From JAFKFH01 sp017307375 (GTDB lineage: Bacteria; Pseudomonadota; Alphaproteobacteria; Ferrovibrionales; Ferrovibrionaceae): a stretch of 64,000 nt of DNA. The DNA is taken from assembly GCA_965229335.1 (NCBI GenBank), contig OZ245874.1, positions 2,666,001 through 2,730,000 of the forward strand. The letters run 5' to 3'. Shown here piece after piece: positions 10,162-19,937 of the stretch. The notes beneath the pieces are model-generated. The model saw only the letters and a list, made by a program, of their open reading frames with translations. It ran no database searches and was not told the DNA's origin. The position numbers were made by a program, and so were the translations under genes. Every line of letters begins with the position of its first letter. Position 1 is the stretch's first letter.

Positions 10162-10961
10162 GCCATCACGCGGACAGACCGGCCGGGCCGGCGCTCTACG
10201 ATATCGAGAGCGCCGGCTTCTCCGTCGCCGGGCGGGTTCTATTGCACCCGCTGACCCTCGCGCTGCCGGCCAAGGCGGTCTGCGGCCTGATCGGTCATAA
10301 CGGCTCGGGCAAGACCACGCTGCTCAAGCTGCTGGCCCGCCAGCAGCCGCTGGGTACCGGCACGATCCGGTTCCAGGGCCGGCCGCTCGGCGATTGGGGG
10401 GCGCGCGAATTCGCCCGCCGTGTCGCCTATCTGCCTCAGCAGCCGCCCGGCGTCGGCGGTCTGACGGTACGCGAGCTCGTGGCGCTGGGCCGCTATCCCT
10501 GGCACGGCCCGCTCGGCCGGTTCGATGCCGGCCATCGCCGTATCGTCGACGAGGCGATGGTGCTGACCGATGTCGCCGGCTTTGCGGGCCGTGTGGTGGA
10601 GAGCCTGTCGGGCGGCGAGCGCCAGCGGGTCTGGCTCGCCATGCTGTTGGCCCAGAACTCAGATTGCCTGCTGCTCGACGAGCCGATCTCGGCTCTCGAC
10701 GTCGCGCATCAGGTCGAGGTGCTCGAGTTGGTCTGCCGCCTCAGCCGCGATCGCGGCCTCGGCGTCGTCGTCGTGCTGCACGACATCAACATGGCGGCCC
10801 GCTACTGCGACGACCTGGTGGCGCTGCGCGGCGGCCGGTTGCTCGCCCGCGGCACGCCGGCGGCTATGATGAAGCCTGACGTGCTGCAAGCGATCTACGG
10901 CATCTCGATGGGCATCCTGCCGCATCCGGAGAGCGGCCGGCCGATCAGCTATGTCGCCTGA
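10158..10961 (+). CDS. Iron-siderophore ABC importer ATP-binding protein (FhuC/FecE family)
   Basis: Cytoplasmic ATPase of about 267 residues that powers siderophore import through the permease two genes on. Walker A (GHNGSGKTT, about residue 46), the signature LSGGERQR (about 150), Walker B (LLLDEP, about 171) and the H-loop (VLHD, about 208) are all present. The start is taken as GTG 10158, which overlaps the receptor stop in a GTGA junction. A longer reading from 10089 would only translate receptor sequence in another frame. Its stop overlaps the binding-protein gene by 11 nt, so the genes are translationally coupled. Confidence 0.92.
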   Translation: MSHHADRPAGPALYDIESAGFSVAGRVLLHPLTLALPAKAVCGLIGHNGSGKTTLLKLLARQQPLGTGTIRFQGRPLGDWGAREFARRVAYLPQQPPGVGGLTVRELVALGRYPWHGPLGRFDAGHRRIVDEAMVLTDVAGFAGRVVESLSGGERQRVWLAMLLAQNSDCLLLDEPISALDVAHQVEVLELVCRLSRDRGLGVVVVLHDINMAARYCDDLVALRGGRLLARGTPAAMMKPDVLQAIYGISMGILPHPESGRPISYVA

Positions 10962-11832
10962 GCCGATGCGGTACTGGCTCGTCCTGCTGCTGCTGATGCT
11001 GGCCCTGCCGGTCCGGGCAGCCGATCGCACGGTTGCGCTCGACTGGGCGTTGGCCGAAACCCTGCTGGGCCTGGGGGTGACGCCGCTCGGCGTCGCCGAG
11101 CCCGGTGGCTATCGCCGCTGGACCAGCGATCCCGCGCTGCCGCCGGGGGTCGTCGATATCGGCCTGCGCATCGAACCCAATCTCGAACTCCTGCAGACCC
11201 TGCGGCCCGACCTGATCCTGATCTCGCCGGGCTTCCAGTCCGGCGTCAACCGACCGTTCCTCGAACGCATCGCGCCGACCTTGCTGATCGCGATCTACAC
11301 CGCCGACGGCAAGCCTTACGACCGGGCACGCACCGAGACCATGGCCCTGGCCGTCCGGCTGGGGCGCGTGCGCGAGGGGCAGGCGCTGCTCGACCGGACC
11401 GAGGCGGCGATCACTGCGGCTCGCGCGCGGCTCGCGGCCTGCGCCGCGACGGCTAGGCCCCTCTATCTCGTTGCCTTCGCCGATGCCCGACACGTCCGCG
11501 TCTTCGGCCAGGGCGGCATGTATCAGGAAATCCTGGACCGCTTGGGCCTGCGCAATGCCTGGACGGGCGGGGCTACCGCCTGGGGCTTCGTCACCGTCGG
11601 CATCGAGCAACTGGCCGGCCGTGCCGATGCCCAGCTGCTCTATTTCGAGCCGGTGGTGAAGGATGCCCAGCAGACGCTGGCCGAAAGCCCGCTATGGCAC
11701 AGCCTCGATTTCGTCCGCCAGAACCGCGCGCACCCGCTGCCCCCGGTGTGGGCCTTCGGCGGACTGCCCTCGGCCGCGCGCTTCGCCACGCTGCTGGCCG
11801 ACCAGCTGAGCGGGGAATGCGGCCATGGTTGA
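10951..11832 (+). CDS. Periplasmic iron-siderophore binding protein (FhuD/FecB family)
   Basis: Predicted class III periplasmic binding protein of 293 residues that hands ferric siderophore to the inner-membrane permease. The N-terminus has a hydrophobic signal sequence (LVLLLLMLALP) with a likely cleavage after PVRAA. The body has the family layout: substrate-lobe start VALDWALAETLLGLGVTPLGVA, the phrase EPNLELLQTLRPDLIL, and a second lobe beginning near residue 165. ATG 10951 overlaps the ATPase gene; ATG 10966 is an in-frame alternative that leaves the signal peptide intact. The 3' end overlaps the permease start by 8 nt (ATGGTTGA). Confidence 0.88.
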   Translation: MSPEPMRYWLVLLLLMLALPVRAADRTVALDWALAETLLGLGVTPLGVAEPGGYRRWTSDPALPPGVVDIGLRIEPNLELLQTLRPDLILISPGFQSGVNRPFLERIAPTLLIAIYTADGKPYDRARTETMALAVRLGRVREGQALLDRTEAAITAARARLAACAATARPLYLVAFADARHVRVFGQGGMYQEILDRLGLRNAWTGGATAWGFVTVGIEQLAGRADAQLLYFEPVVKDAQQTLAESPLWHSLDFVRQNRAHPLPPVWAFGGLPSAARFATLLADQLSGECGHG

Positions 11833-13909
11833 CGATACGTCATCCCGGACGCAGCGAAGCGGAGATCCCGGATCCTGGGCAGGGGGCATCGCCAGTGGCC
11901 CGGCGCCTTCTCTCGGCCCCGGGTCGAGCCCGGGGAGTCGGTTGGCGCTTTTGGCCCGGCATCGGCCGATCGCGCTGTTCGTGCTGCTGGTCGCGGCCGC
12001 CCTCGGCCTGACCCTGCAGGGCCTGGCCCAGCGTCTGCCGGTCGATCTGTGGCGCGCGGTCTGGGCGCCCGATGACGGCGATATCCGCCAGCTGCTGGTG
12101 CATTATGCCTGGGCGCCGCGGTTGGTCACCGCCTGGCTGGCCGGGGCCGGGCTGGGCCTCGCCGGCGTCGTGTTCCAGCAAGCCCTGCGCAACCCGCTGG
12201 CCTCACCGACCACGCTGGGTGTCTCGGCCGGCGCCTATCTGGCCCTGGCCCTGGTCCTGACTTGGGCGCCGGACCTGTTGGCCGTTGGCCGCGAATGGGT
12301 GACGATGCTGGGCGGCACCGTCGCGGTCGCCTTCGTCTTCGCCCTGGCTTGGCGCCAGGCGCTGTCGCCGCTGGCGCTGGTGCTGGCAGGTCTCACCTTC
12401 AGCCTCTATTGCGGCGCGCTCGGCGCCATCCTGATGCTGCTCGATACCAATTCGCTGACGCCGCTGTTCATCTGGGGCGGCGGCTCGCTGACCCAGCAGG
12501 GCTGGAGCGGCGTCGTCTTTCTTGCGCCCCGGCTTGCCGTCGTCGCGGTGCTGATCGCGCTGATGCTGCGGCCGCTGACGCTGTTGGGCATGGACGACGA
12601 AGGTGGGCGCAGCCTCGGGCTGTCGCCGGTCCTGATGCGGCTGTTGGCGCTGGCGCTGGGGGTCGCCGCCTCGGCCTTCGTGGTCTCCGCCGTCGGCGTT
12701 GTCGGCTTCGTCGGGCTGGCCGCGCCGACGCTGGCCCAGCTCGGCGGGGCGCGGCGCTTGCGCGACCGGCTGATCTGGGGACCCTTGGTCGGCGCCGCAC
12801 TGCTATGGATCACCGACCAGCTGGTCCAGCGGGCCAGCGGGCTTTACGGTGACATGTTGCCCACGGGCGCCGCCACCGCCCTGTTCGGTTCGCCGCTGCT
12901 GCTTTGGCTGCTGCCGCGACTGCGCCAGAATGTCGAACCGCCGAAGGGCGGGGCCGGGATCGTCGCCCGGCGCCTGGCGCGGCCGGGCTTGGCCGTCGCC
13001 GGCGGCATCGCGTTGCTGGCGGCTGCCGTCATGGTCGCCCTGACCCTCGGGCGCGGTCCTGACGGCTGGCAGTTTGCCTTTGACACCCTGCTGCCCTGGC
13101 GCGCCCCGCGGGTGGGGGCGGCGCTCGCGGCGGGGGCGATGCTCGCCATGGCCGGTACGCTGATGCAGCGGCTGACCGCCAATCCAATGGCCAGTCCCGA
13201 GTTGCTCGGCATCAATGCCGGGGCGATCTTCGGCCTGCTGGCCCTTTCCTTCGTCGTCATCGCGCCCGGCCTGTTGCTGCAGACCGTGGCCGGGGCTTGC
13301 GGCGCGCTGTTGACCCTCGCTTTGTTACTGCTGGCCGGGCGACGGTCGGCCTTCGCGCCCGACCGGATGCTGCTGGCAGGCCTGGCCCTCAGCGCCTTCT
13401 TCGATTCCATCGCCGTTGCCCTGATGGCCTCGGGCGATCCGCGCGCCGCCGCCTTGCTCTACTGGATGTCGGGCTCGACCTATCGCGTCCACGCGACCGA
13501 GGCCGGTATCGCCATGGCGGTCGCGATGGCCGGCCTGTTCCTGGCGCCGTTCTGTGCGCGCTGGCTCGAAATCCTGCCGCTGGGCGAGGCGACGTCGCGC
13601 GCCCTGGGCGTCGACCTGTCCCGTGCCAGGCTCGCCGTCATGCTGTTGACCGCGCTGCTCGCCGCCGCCGCCACCCTGGTGGTCGGGCCGCTCAGCTTCA
13701 TCGGCCTGCTGGCGCCGCATCTCGCCCGGCTGATCGGGTTCCAGCGCGCGCTGGCCCAATTGCTCGCCGCCGCCCTGATCGGGGCGTTCGTCATGGTCGC
13801 TGCCGACTGGCTCGGCCGCAATCTCCTGTTCCCGCGGCAATTGCCGGCGGGGCTGCTCGCCACTCTGATCGGCGGACCCTACCTGATGTTCCTGTTGCGC
13901 CGACGTTAG
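11825..13909 (+). CDS. fhuB: Fused iron-siderophore ABC permease (FhuB type)
   Basis: Inner-membrane permease of up to 694 residues made of two fused FecCD halves. The first half carries QQALRNPLASPTTLGVSAGA and the second QRLTANPMASPELLGINAGA, the ATPase-coupling motif of each half. Such double permeases need no separate partner subunit, which matches the single permease gene here. The first 35 or so residues are unusual: they are Ser/Gly/Pro-rich and come from a dispersed repeat sitting at the gene junction (11838-11937). ATG 11825 overlaps the upstream stop, but TTG 11942, preceded by GGGGAG at 11932-11937, would give a normal FhuB start just before the first membrane segment. The real start is therefore open. 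Confidence 0.92.
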   Translation: MVDDTSSRTQRSGDPGSWAGGIASGPAPSLGPGSSPGSRLALLARHRPIALFVLLVAAALGLTLQGLAQRLPVDLWRAVWAPDDGDIRQLLVHYAWAPRLVTAWLAGAGLGLAGVVFQQALRNPLASPTTLGVSAGAYLALALVLTWAPDLLAVGREWVTMLGGTVAVAFVFALAWRQALSPLALVLAGLTFSLYCGALGAILMLLDTNSLTPLFIWGGGSLTQQGWSGVVFLAPRLAVVAVLIALMLRPLTLLGMDDEGGRSLGLSPVLMRLLALALGVAASAFVVSAVGVVGFVGLAAPTLAQLGGARRLRDRLIWGPLVGAALLWITDQLVQRASGLYGDMLPTGAATALFGSPLLLWLLPRLRQNVEPPKGGAGIVARRLARPGLAVAGGIALLAAAVMVALTLGRGPDGWQFAFDTLLPWRAPRVGAALAAGAMLAMAGTLMQRLTANPMASPELLGINAGAIFGLLALSFVVIAPGLLLQTVAGACGALLTLALLLLAGRRSAFAPDRMLLAGLALSAFFDSIAVALMASGDPRAAALLYWMSGSTYRVHATEAGIAMAVAMAGLFLAPFCARWLEILPLGEATSRALGVDLSRARLAVMLLTALLAAAATLVVGPLSFIGLLAPHLARLIGFQRALAQLLAAALIGAFVMVAADWLGRNLLFPRQLPAGLLATLIGGPYLMFLLRRR
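11838..11937. repeat. Dispersed repeat of the alphaproteobacterial CGTCATCCCGGAC type, inside a coding frame
   Basis: The left part reads CATCCCGGACGCAGCGAAGC followed by GGAGATCCCGGATCC. The right part ends CCCCGGGTCGAGCCCGGGGA, a self-complementary end. I recognise both ends from short intergenic repeats that are common in alphaproteobacterial genomes, where the ends normally read CGTCATCCCGGAC and CCCGGGGATGACG. Here the element lies immediately after the fhuB start codon and keeps the frame open. Only one copy was noticed in this window, so the repeat identity rests on recall and not on comparison. Confidence 0.6.
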
Positions 13910-13920
13910 GAGGCCATCCG

Positions 13921-15546
<1,626 letters not shown>

Positions 15547-16020
15547 GCAAGTCGCGAGATATCGCGGGCTGCGCCCCCGAAATGCAGGTCGTGTCCCATG
15601 AAGCGGTGTAGCAGCGCGTCGTTCGCGGAGCTCTCCGGCAGCGCTGGGCCGGCTGTACACGGGAGGCAGCCTGGGCGAACATGCGGTTCGAAGCGCCTTC
15701 TTGCCGATCGCCGTCACGTCATCCATGCGTCCACCACCCAAGCCGAGCGGCAAGCATGCCCATCATGACGCCCTGGGAAGGCGGGGCTGCGCTGACGTTT
15801 ACCCGTGATCTAAGCACTTTCACCGAACTATGCATACCCGCAGACAGAACCCCGCCTTCGTGCGGGGGGTGTCGTTCTGGGCCTGGCCGGCACCCTGCGC
15901 CAAGTCGACCATGCCGTATTCGTCGTGACCTGAGCCCTTAAAAGTGTCCGCGCTGTCGCGCCTCCACCTTCCCGTATCGTGATCTGGGGTTGAATCTGAG
16001 CCGTTGATTTCGACGGACGG
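15547..16020. other. Non-coding stretch after the siderophore operon
   Basis: No frame on either strand resembles a protein I know. A small inverted repeat (CGCGA-GATA-TCGCG) lies just after the exporter gene at about 15553, and a CCCCGC/GCGGGG hairpin at about 15847 has no T-run. The right part probably belongs to the IS66 relic or its insertion scar. Confidence 0.4.
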
Positions 16021-16026
16021 CCGGGA

Positions 16027-16399
16027 TTGCTGACGATGTCTGGAGACGATGTGCTGCCGGAGGCGGAAGTCCACCGGCTTGAGGTATTCACCGGCGCGGA
16101 TCGCCGACGGCGGAGGCGGGCCCGGATCGTGGCCGAGAGCTACACCAAACAGTTCGGTGGGGGCTGTCGCCGAGCGGTACGGCCTTCGCCACAAGCAGGT
16201 CTTCACCTGGCGCCGGAAGGCGCGCGGCATGTCCGACCTGTCGTTCACGCCGGTGATGGTGACGAACGAGGAGACGGTCGCAGCCGGGGATGCGGGCATC
16301 ATCGAGGTGCGGATCGGCGAAGCCCTTGTCCGCATTCCACGCGAGGCGAATGCGGCTCTCGCCGGGGCGGTGATCTCGGCGCTGACGGGCAGCAGGTGA
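16027..16399 (+). pseudogene. IS66-family tnpA relic, frameshifted
   Basis: The first reading frame (from 16027 or ATG 16036) gives VHRLEVFTGADRRRRRRARIVAES. The second frame continues with GAVAERYGLRHKQVFTWRRKAR and a C-terminal tail to 16399. Joined, these match the helix-turn-helix start of IS66 TnpA (pattern ARIVAES...SVVARRHGL...QLFAWRR). The switch of frame falls in the run of G residues near 16158-16165, so one inserted or lost G destroyed the gene. Promoter, terminal repeats and the DDE transposase gene are not recognisable. Confidence 0.75.
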
Positions 16400-16424
16400 T
16401 CGGACCGGCGGCGTCATCGGGGTG

Positions 16425-16592
16425 ATGGTGGCGACGAAGCCAGTGGACTTCCGCAAAGGGGCGGAGGGGCTGGCGGCGCTGGTGCGCGAACGGCTCGGGG
16501 CCGATCCCTTCTCCGGGGTGGTCTATGTGTTCCGGGCGAAGCCGCCGATCGGGTGAAGCTGATCTTCTAGGACGGCAGCAGGGTGACTCGGC
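16425..16592 (+). pseudogene. IS66-family tnpB (Orf2) relic
   Basis: From ATG 16425 the frame reads VATKPVDFRKGAEGLAALV and then ADPFSGVVYVFRAK, the conserved start of IS66 TnpB proteins. It stops at 16554-16556, where a small indel shifts the frame. The next frame continues ADRVKLIF, then has TAG where TnpB proteins carry Trp, then DGS. The gene is therefore truncated, frameshifted and interrupted by a stop. No tnpC follows. Confidence 0.75.
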
Positions 16593-16816
16593 ATCTGAGA
16601 ACCTGACCCGGGCCGGGCATGCCCCGCCTGCACCATTGCAGCGGCTGTTGCGATCGCGGCCGGCAGATCGGGAGCCGGTACCGTCGAATGCTATCGGGCT
16701 TCCCGGAGCCATGGCGGATCGCCAAGAAGGCGATGAACCGGGGCGCGTGCCGGCCGGTCAAGGTGCAAATCTCCGGGCGGAAAAGTTTGATGCGCGAGGG
16801 GCGGTCTTGCTGCAAT
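16593..16816. other. Gene-free stretch between the IS relic and the catabolic island
   Basis: Short open frames exist on both strands but none resembles a known family, and none has a convincing ribosome site. It is probably degenerate sequence left by the insertion element. The end of the stretch becomes A/T-rich as it enters the first regulated promoter of the catabolic island. Confidence 0.4.
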
Positions 16817-16821
16817 AATAT

Positions 16822-16842
16822 ACCGACGTATCGGTTTATTAT
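16822..16842 (+). promoter_or_regulatory. Operator site 1 plus -10 box, upstream of the quinone-oxidoreductase gene
   Basis: The 14-mer ACCGACGTATCGGT (16822-16835) is followed after one base by TATTAT (16837-16842). The same 14-mer pattern, placed identically to a TATWAW box, occurs at four other promoters in the island. The gene start lies 49 nt downstream of the -10 box. A TetR-family repressor bound here would cover the spacer between -35 and -10. Confidence 0.75.
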
Positions 16843-16890
16843 GAATCTCGGCAGCCTCTCAGGCGGTCGGCTATCCGTAGCGAGGGTCGG

Positions 16891-17631
16891 ATGAAGGTTC
16901 TAACGGTTTTTGCGCATCCCGAACCCCAATCGTTCGGCCACGCGTTGCTCGAACGCGGGACTGGAACATTGCGGGCGGCCGGGCATGAGGTCGAGGTGTC
17001 CGATCTCTATGCGATGAACTTCAATCCGGTGGCGACCGGCGCCGATTTCACCACGCGGCGTTTCCCCAGCGCGCTGCAGTATGATCGCGAGCAGAAGCAG
17101 GCATCGCAGGATCGGACTTTTGCCCCCGATATCCAGACCGAGCTGGACAAGCTTATCTGGTGCGACCTGCTGATCCTGCAGTTTCCGCTGTGGTGGTTCT
17201 CGGTGCCGGCTATGATGAAGGGTTGGATCGACCGGGTATTCGTCAACGGCACGGTCTATGGCGGCGGCGGTAAGCGATTCGACGGTGGAGGGCTGAAAGG
17301 GCGGCGCGCGATGCTGGCGATGACTACCGGCTGCCTGCCGGAGATGGTAGCGCCGGGCGGATTGCTGGGCGATCGCGACGTGATCCTGTGGCATCTGCAC
17401 CACGGCACCTTCGGCTACAGCGGCTTGGCCGCGTTGCCGCCGTTCATCGCCTGGTCGATCCACTATACCGACGCCGAAAAGCGGGCTGCTTATCTCGACG
17501 CCTATGCGCAACATCTGGGCCTGGTGGCCGAGATGGAGCCGCTGCCCAGCCACGGACTTGACGACTTCGGGCCCGACTGGCGCCTGAAGCCGTGCATCGA
17601 ACCGCGGACCGTCGGGCACAGGCCGCGCTGA
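16891..17631 (+). CDS. NAD(P)H:quinone oxidoreductase-like flavodoxin-fold protein
   Basis: Protein of 246 residues in the NQO1/MdaB family of NAD(P)H-dependent FAD/FMN quinone reductases. The flavin-binding start MKVLTVFAHPEPQSF and the core LILQFPLWWFSVPAMMKGWI, followed by DRVF, are diagnostic. The region after about residue 125 (GGGLKGRRAML, then TTG) matches the second flavin loop. It probably reduces a quinone or another redox-active intermediate in the cytoplasm, limiting one-electron cycling. ATG 16891 follows GAGGGTCGG. Operator site 1 lies upstream, so the gene is a predicted regulon member although it stands apart from the oxygenase genes. Confidence 0.85.
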   Translation: MKVLTVFAHPEPQSFGHALLERGTGTLRAAGHEVEVSDLYAMNFNPVATGADFTTRRFPSALQYDREQKQASQDRTFAPDIQTELDKLIWCDLLILQFPLWWFSVPAMMKGWIDRVFVNGTVYGGGGKRFDGGGLKGRRAMLAMTTGCLPEMVAPGGLLGDRDVILWHLHHGTFGYSGLAALPPFIAWSIHYTDAEKRAAYLDAYAQHLGLVAEMEPLPSHGLDDFGPDWRLKPCIEPRTVGHRPR

Positions 17632-17636
17632 CCGTG

Positions 17637-18210
17637 CCGGCTGCTATCGTCGACTTGCTGGCCCTGGATCACCGGGATGGGGGGCACGCACGACATGGTG
17701 ACCCGAACCTGAGCGGGCGGTCTTTCGGAGGGCAATTGCTGGGACACGCCGTGCCGGCCGCCCTGCGGGATTGTCCGGCGGATCGCCAAGCGACGATGAT
17801 GCAGTTCTTGTTCCTGCAGGGGGCGGTGCCTGATCAAACGCTTCAGCGCCCGCCATGTCCGCGGGCATTAAGCCGGCGGGCGCGTCGTGCTCGACGCCCA
17901 GGTCACGTGCGCAGCCGTTCTCGATGCGCCGGAACATCAACAGGGTAGTGCGGTGCCGCGTGCCGAGGATCCCGGCGCTCTGCCGACGCTGGATGATCTG
18001 GACGACGATGTCCGGGTCGGCTTATGTCGCCAGCCTCAATCATGCGATCTGGTTCCATCGCCCGGTTCGGCCCGAGCGCTGGCTCCACGTCGAGAGCCGC
18101 AGTCCGACGGCCGTGGCGGGGCGGGGCTGTCGGTGGCGGGGTGCATGACCGGAGCGGCCGCCAGCTGGCGCCGGCACCCGGGACTTACTGATGGCCTACG
18201 CCGGCTGACG
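17637..18210 (+). pseudogene. tesB: Acyl-CoA thioesterase II (TesB-like) pseudogene
   Basis: Pieces of one TesB-like protein appear in order but in different frames. First, LSGRSFGGQLLGHAVPAALR with QFLFLQGAV (frame of 17592). Then FSARHVRG, an internal TAA, and GGRVVLDAQVTCA with the HQQGSAVPRAEDP stretch (frame of 17887). Then ASLNHAIWFHRPVRPERWL with SPTAVAGRG (frame of 17855). Finally a tail back in the frame of 17887. The family pattern FGGQVLGQ, RPGDP, ASLDHAIWFHRPF and SPSASGGRG is recognisable throughout. At least three frameshifts and one stop mean it is dead. The intact gene would have released CoA acids within this pathway. Confidence 0.75.
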
Positions 18211-18221
18211 GCGTATCCGTC

Positions 18222-18542
18222 CTAGACCTGCTCCTCGGGCAGACGGACGACCATGCCATCCATCTCGGCCGTGACGCGAATCTGGCAGCACAGCCTGCTG
18301 TTGCCGCGCGGCTCCGGCACCTCGCCCAGCATGAAGACTTCCGTTTCCGACCGGGCTGGCAGCGTGCCGGTCCACGCCTCATCGACATAGCCGTGGCAGG
18401 TGGCGCAGCTGCACGAACCGCCGCAGTCGCCCAATATTCCCGGTACGCCATTCTCCAGCGCCACCTGCATCAGGCTTTTGTTCAGCGGTGCCTGAACCTC
18501 GTACCTCGTACCCGAATGATCGATGAACACTACGGTGGGCAT
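18222..18542 (-). CDS. [2Fe-2S] ferredoxin (putidaredoxin/adrenodoxin type)
   Basis: Ferredoxin of 106 residues that would carry electrons from the FAD reductase at 32579 to the Rieske oxygenase. Cluster ligands follow the vertebrate-type pattern C40-x5-C46-x2-C49 and a fourth Cys at 85 or 86 (RLCCQI). The start is set at the ATG at 18542, where GAGGGAG lies just upstream; an in-frame ATG eight codons earlier lacks such a site. It is divergent from the oxygenase alpha gene, and the gap between the two start codons contains operator site 2, so both directions may share control. Confidence 0.93.
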   Translation of the reverse strand: MPTVVFIDHSGTRYEVQAPLNKSLMQVALENGVPGILGDCGGSCSCATCHGYVDEAWTGTLPARSETEVFMLGEVPEPRGNSRLCCQIRVTAEMDGMVVRLPEEQV

Positions 18543-18579
18543 GCAGTCTCCCTCTTGCTGAAACACGTCTCGGCTCGCG

Positions 18580-18609
18580 TTGACATAAACCGTCCCGTCG
18601 GTCTATTAT
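18580..18609 (+). promoter_or_regulatory. Operator site 2 within a consensus-like promoter of the Rieske oxygenase operon
   Basis: TTGACA (18580-18585) and TATTAT (18604-18609) are separated by 18 bp. The spacer holds the 14-mer ACCGTCCCGTCGGT (18589-18602), again one base before the -10 box. This is the only one of the five sites with a perfect -35 hexamer, so it is probably the strongest promoter of the set. The oxygenase ATG lies 44 nt downstream. Confidence 0.8.
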
Positions 18610-18653
18610 CTCACCAACGCGAGACGCCAACAATCAAATTCGGGAGGCCCCGC

Positions 18654-19937
18654 ATGGCCGAAACCGCAACGCTTCCTTCCTCCGGATCCGCCGCGCCGCC
18701 ATCGTGGGATGCCCTCATCGCCGACGAGAGGGTGCATGGTTCGCTCTATACCGATGACGCGATCTACCGGGAGGAGCTGAAGAAGATCTGGTTCCGCACC
18801 TGGGTCTATGTCGGCCATGAAAGCGAGATCCCGGCGGCCAACGATTACGTCATGAAGTCGATCGGGCCGGAGCCGGTGATCATGGCGCGCGGCAAAGGCG
18901 GCGAGATCCACCTGCTGCACAACCGCTGCCCGCATCGCGGCAACCGCGTCTGCATGTCGGAGCGCGGTAATGCCAGGTCGTTCACCTGCCCCTATCATGG
19001 CTGGACCTTTGCCAACGACGGCGCGCTGAAGGGGTATCCGTTCCCATCGGGCTATGACGGAGTCGATCGCAGCGAGCTGGGCCTTGGCCGCGTACCCAGG
19101 GTCGAAAGCTATCGCGGCTTCGTCTTCGCCTCGATGGCGGCGGCGGGGCCGTCGCTATTGGACCACCTGGGTGCCGCAGCCCGATCGATCGACAGTTTGT
19201 GCGCGAATTCGCCGGAGGGTGAGGTCCAGATCACAGCCGGTTTCCTAAAGCATAAAGTCAAGGCCAACTGGAAATTCCTGGTGGAGAACGAGACGGATGG
19301 CTATCACCCATCCTTCGTGCACGCCTCGATCTTCGAAGTGGCGCAAAGCGGCATCGGCGGGCTGTACAGCGCGGAATCGACCGCGGTGTCGCGCGATTTT
19401 GGCAATGGCCATACCGAAAATGACCTGCGACCGGAATTCCGCAAGCGCGACGTTCCGCTGTCCTGGTTCGGCACTACCCCCGACAAGCTGCCCGACTACG
19501 TTGCCAGGATGAACGCCGCCTACGGTGCCGACAAGGCGCGCCAGATCATGATCGACGGCACGCCACACATCATGATCTTCCCCAACCTGTTCATCGCTGA
19601 GATCCAGATATTCGTGATTCAACCGCTGTCGGTGGCAGAGACCGTGCAGCATGTCACTGCGCTGCAGTTCAAGGGCGCGCCCGACCTGAACCGGCGGATG
19701 CGCCAGCAGACCATGGGGTCGGTCGGCCCCGCCGGCTTCCTGCTGGCTGACGATGCCGAAATGTATGAGCGCACGCAGATGGGTGTCCAGTTCAAGAGCC
19801 CGGAATGGCTGTATCTCGGCCGCGGCAAACATCGCGAACGCCGCGACGCCGACGGTTTTCTGATCGGCGACAATACCGACGAGGTGCCGAGCCGCGGGAT
19901 CTGGCGCCACTACAAGTCGCTGATGGAGTCCGAGTGA
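18654..19937 (+). CDS. Rieske non-heme iron ring-hydroxylating oxygenase, alpha subunit
   Basis: Catalytic subunit of 427 residues. The Rieske cluster motif is C92-x-H94-x17-C112-x2-H115. The mononuclear iron site has D215-x2-H218-x4-H223, with D366 or D367 (LADDAEMYERT) as the likely third ligand. It would hydroxylate or dihydroxylate a cyclic substrate using O2 and electrons from the ferredoxin. Length and the presence of a beta subunit place it with the two-subunit benzoate/cumate/biphenyl-like enzymes, but the substrate cannot be read from sequence. ATG 18654 follows GGGAGG at 18642-18647. The stop overlaps the beta-subunit start (TGATG). Confidence 0.95.
   Translation: MAETATLPSSGSAAPPSWDALIADERVHGSLYTDDAIYREELKKIWFRTWVYVGHESEIPAANDYVMKSIGPEPVIMARGKGGEIHLLHNRCPHRGNRVCMSERGNARSFTCPYHGWTFANDGALKGYPFPSGYDGVDRSELGLGRVPRVESYRGFVFASMAAAGPSLLDHLGAAARSIDSLCANSPEGEVQITAGFLKHKVKANWKFLVENETDGYHPSFVHASIFEVAQSGIGGLYSAESTAVSRDFGNGHTENDLRPEFRKRDVPLSWFGTTPDKLPDYVARMNAAYGADKARQIMIDGTPHIMIFPNLFIAEIQIFVIQPLSVAETVQHVTALQFKGAPDLNRRMRQQTMGSVGPAGFLLADDAEMYERTQMGVQFKSPEWLYLGRGKHRERRDADGFLIGDNTDEVPSRGIWRHYKSLMESE

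Noticed and set aside
15840..15870. CCCCGC/GCGGGG hairpin as a terminator of the siderophore operon
   Set aside because: No T-run follows, and it lies 300 nt beyond the last gene.
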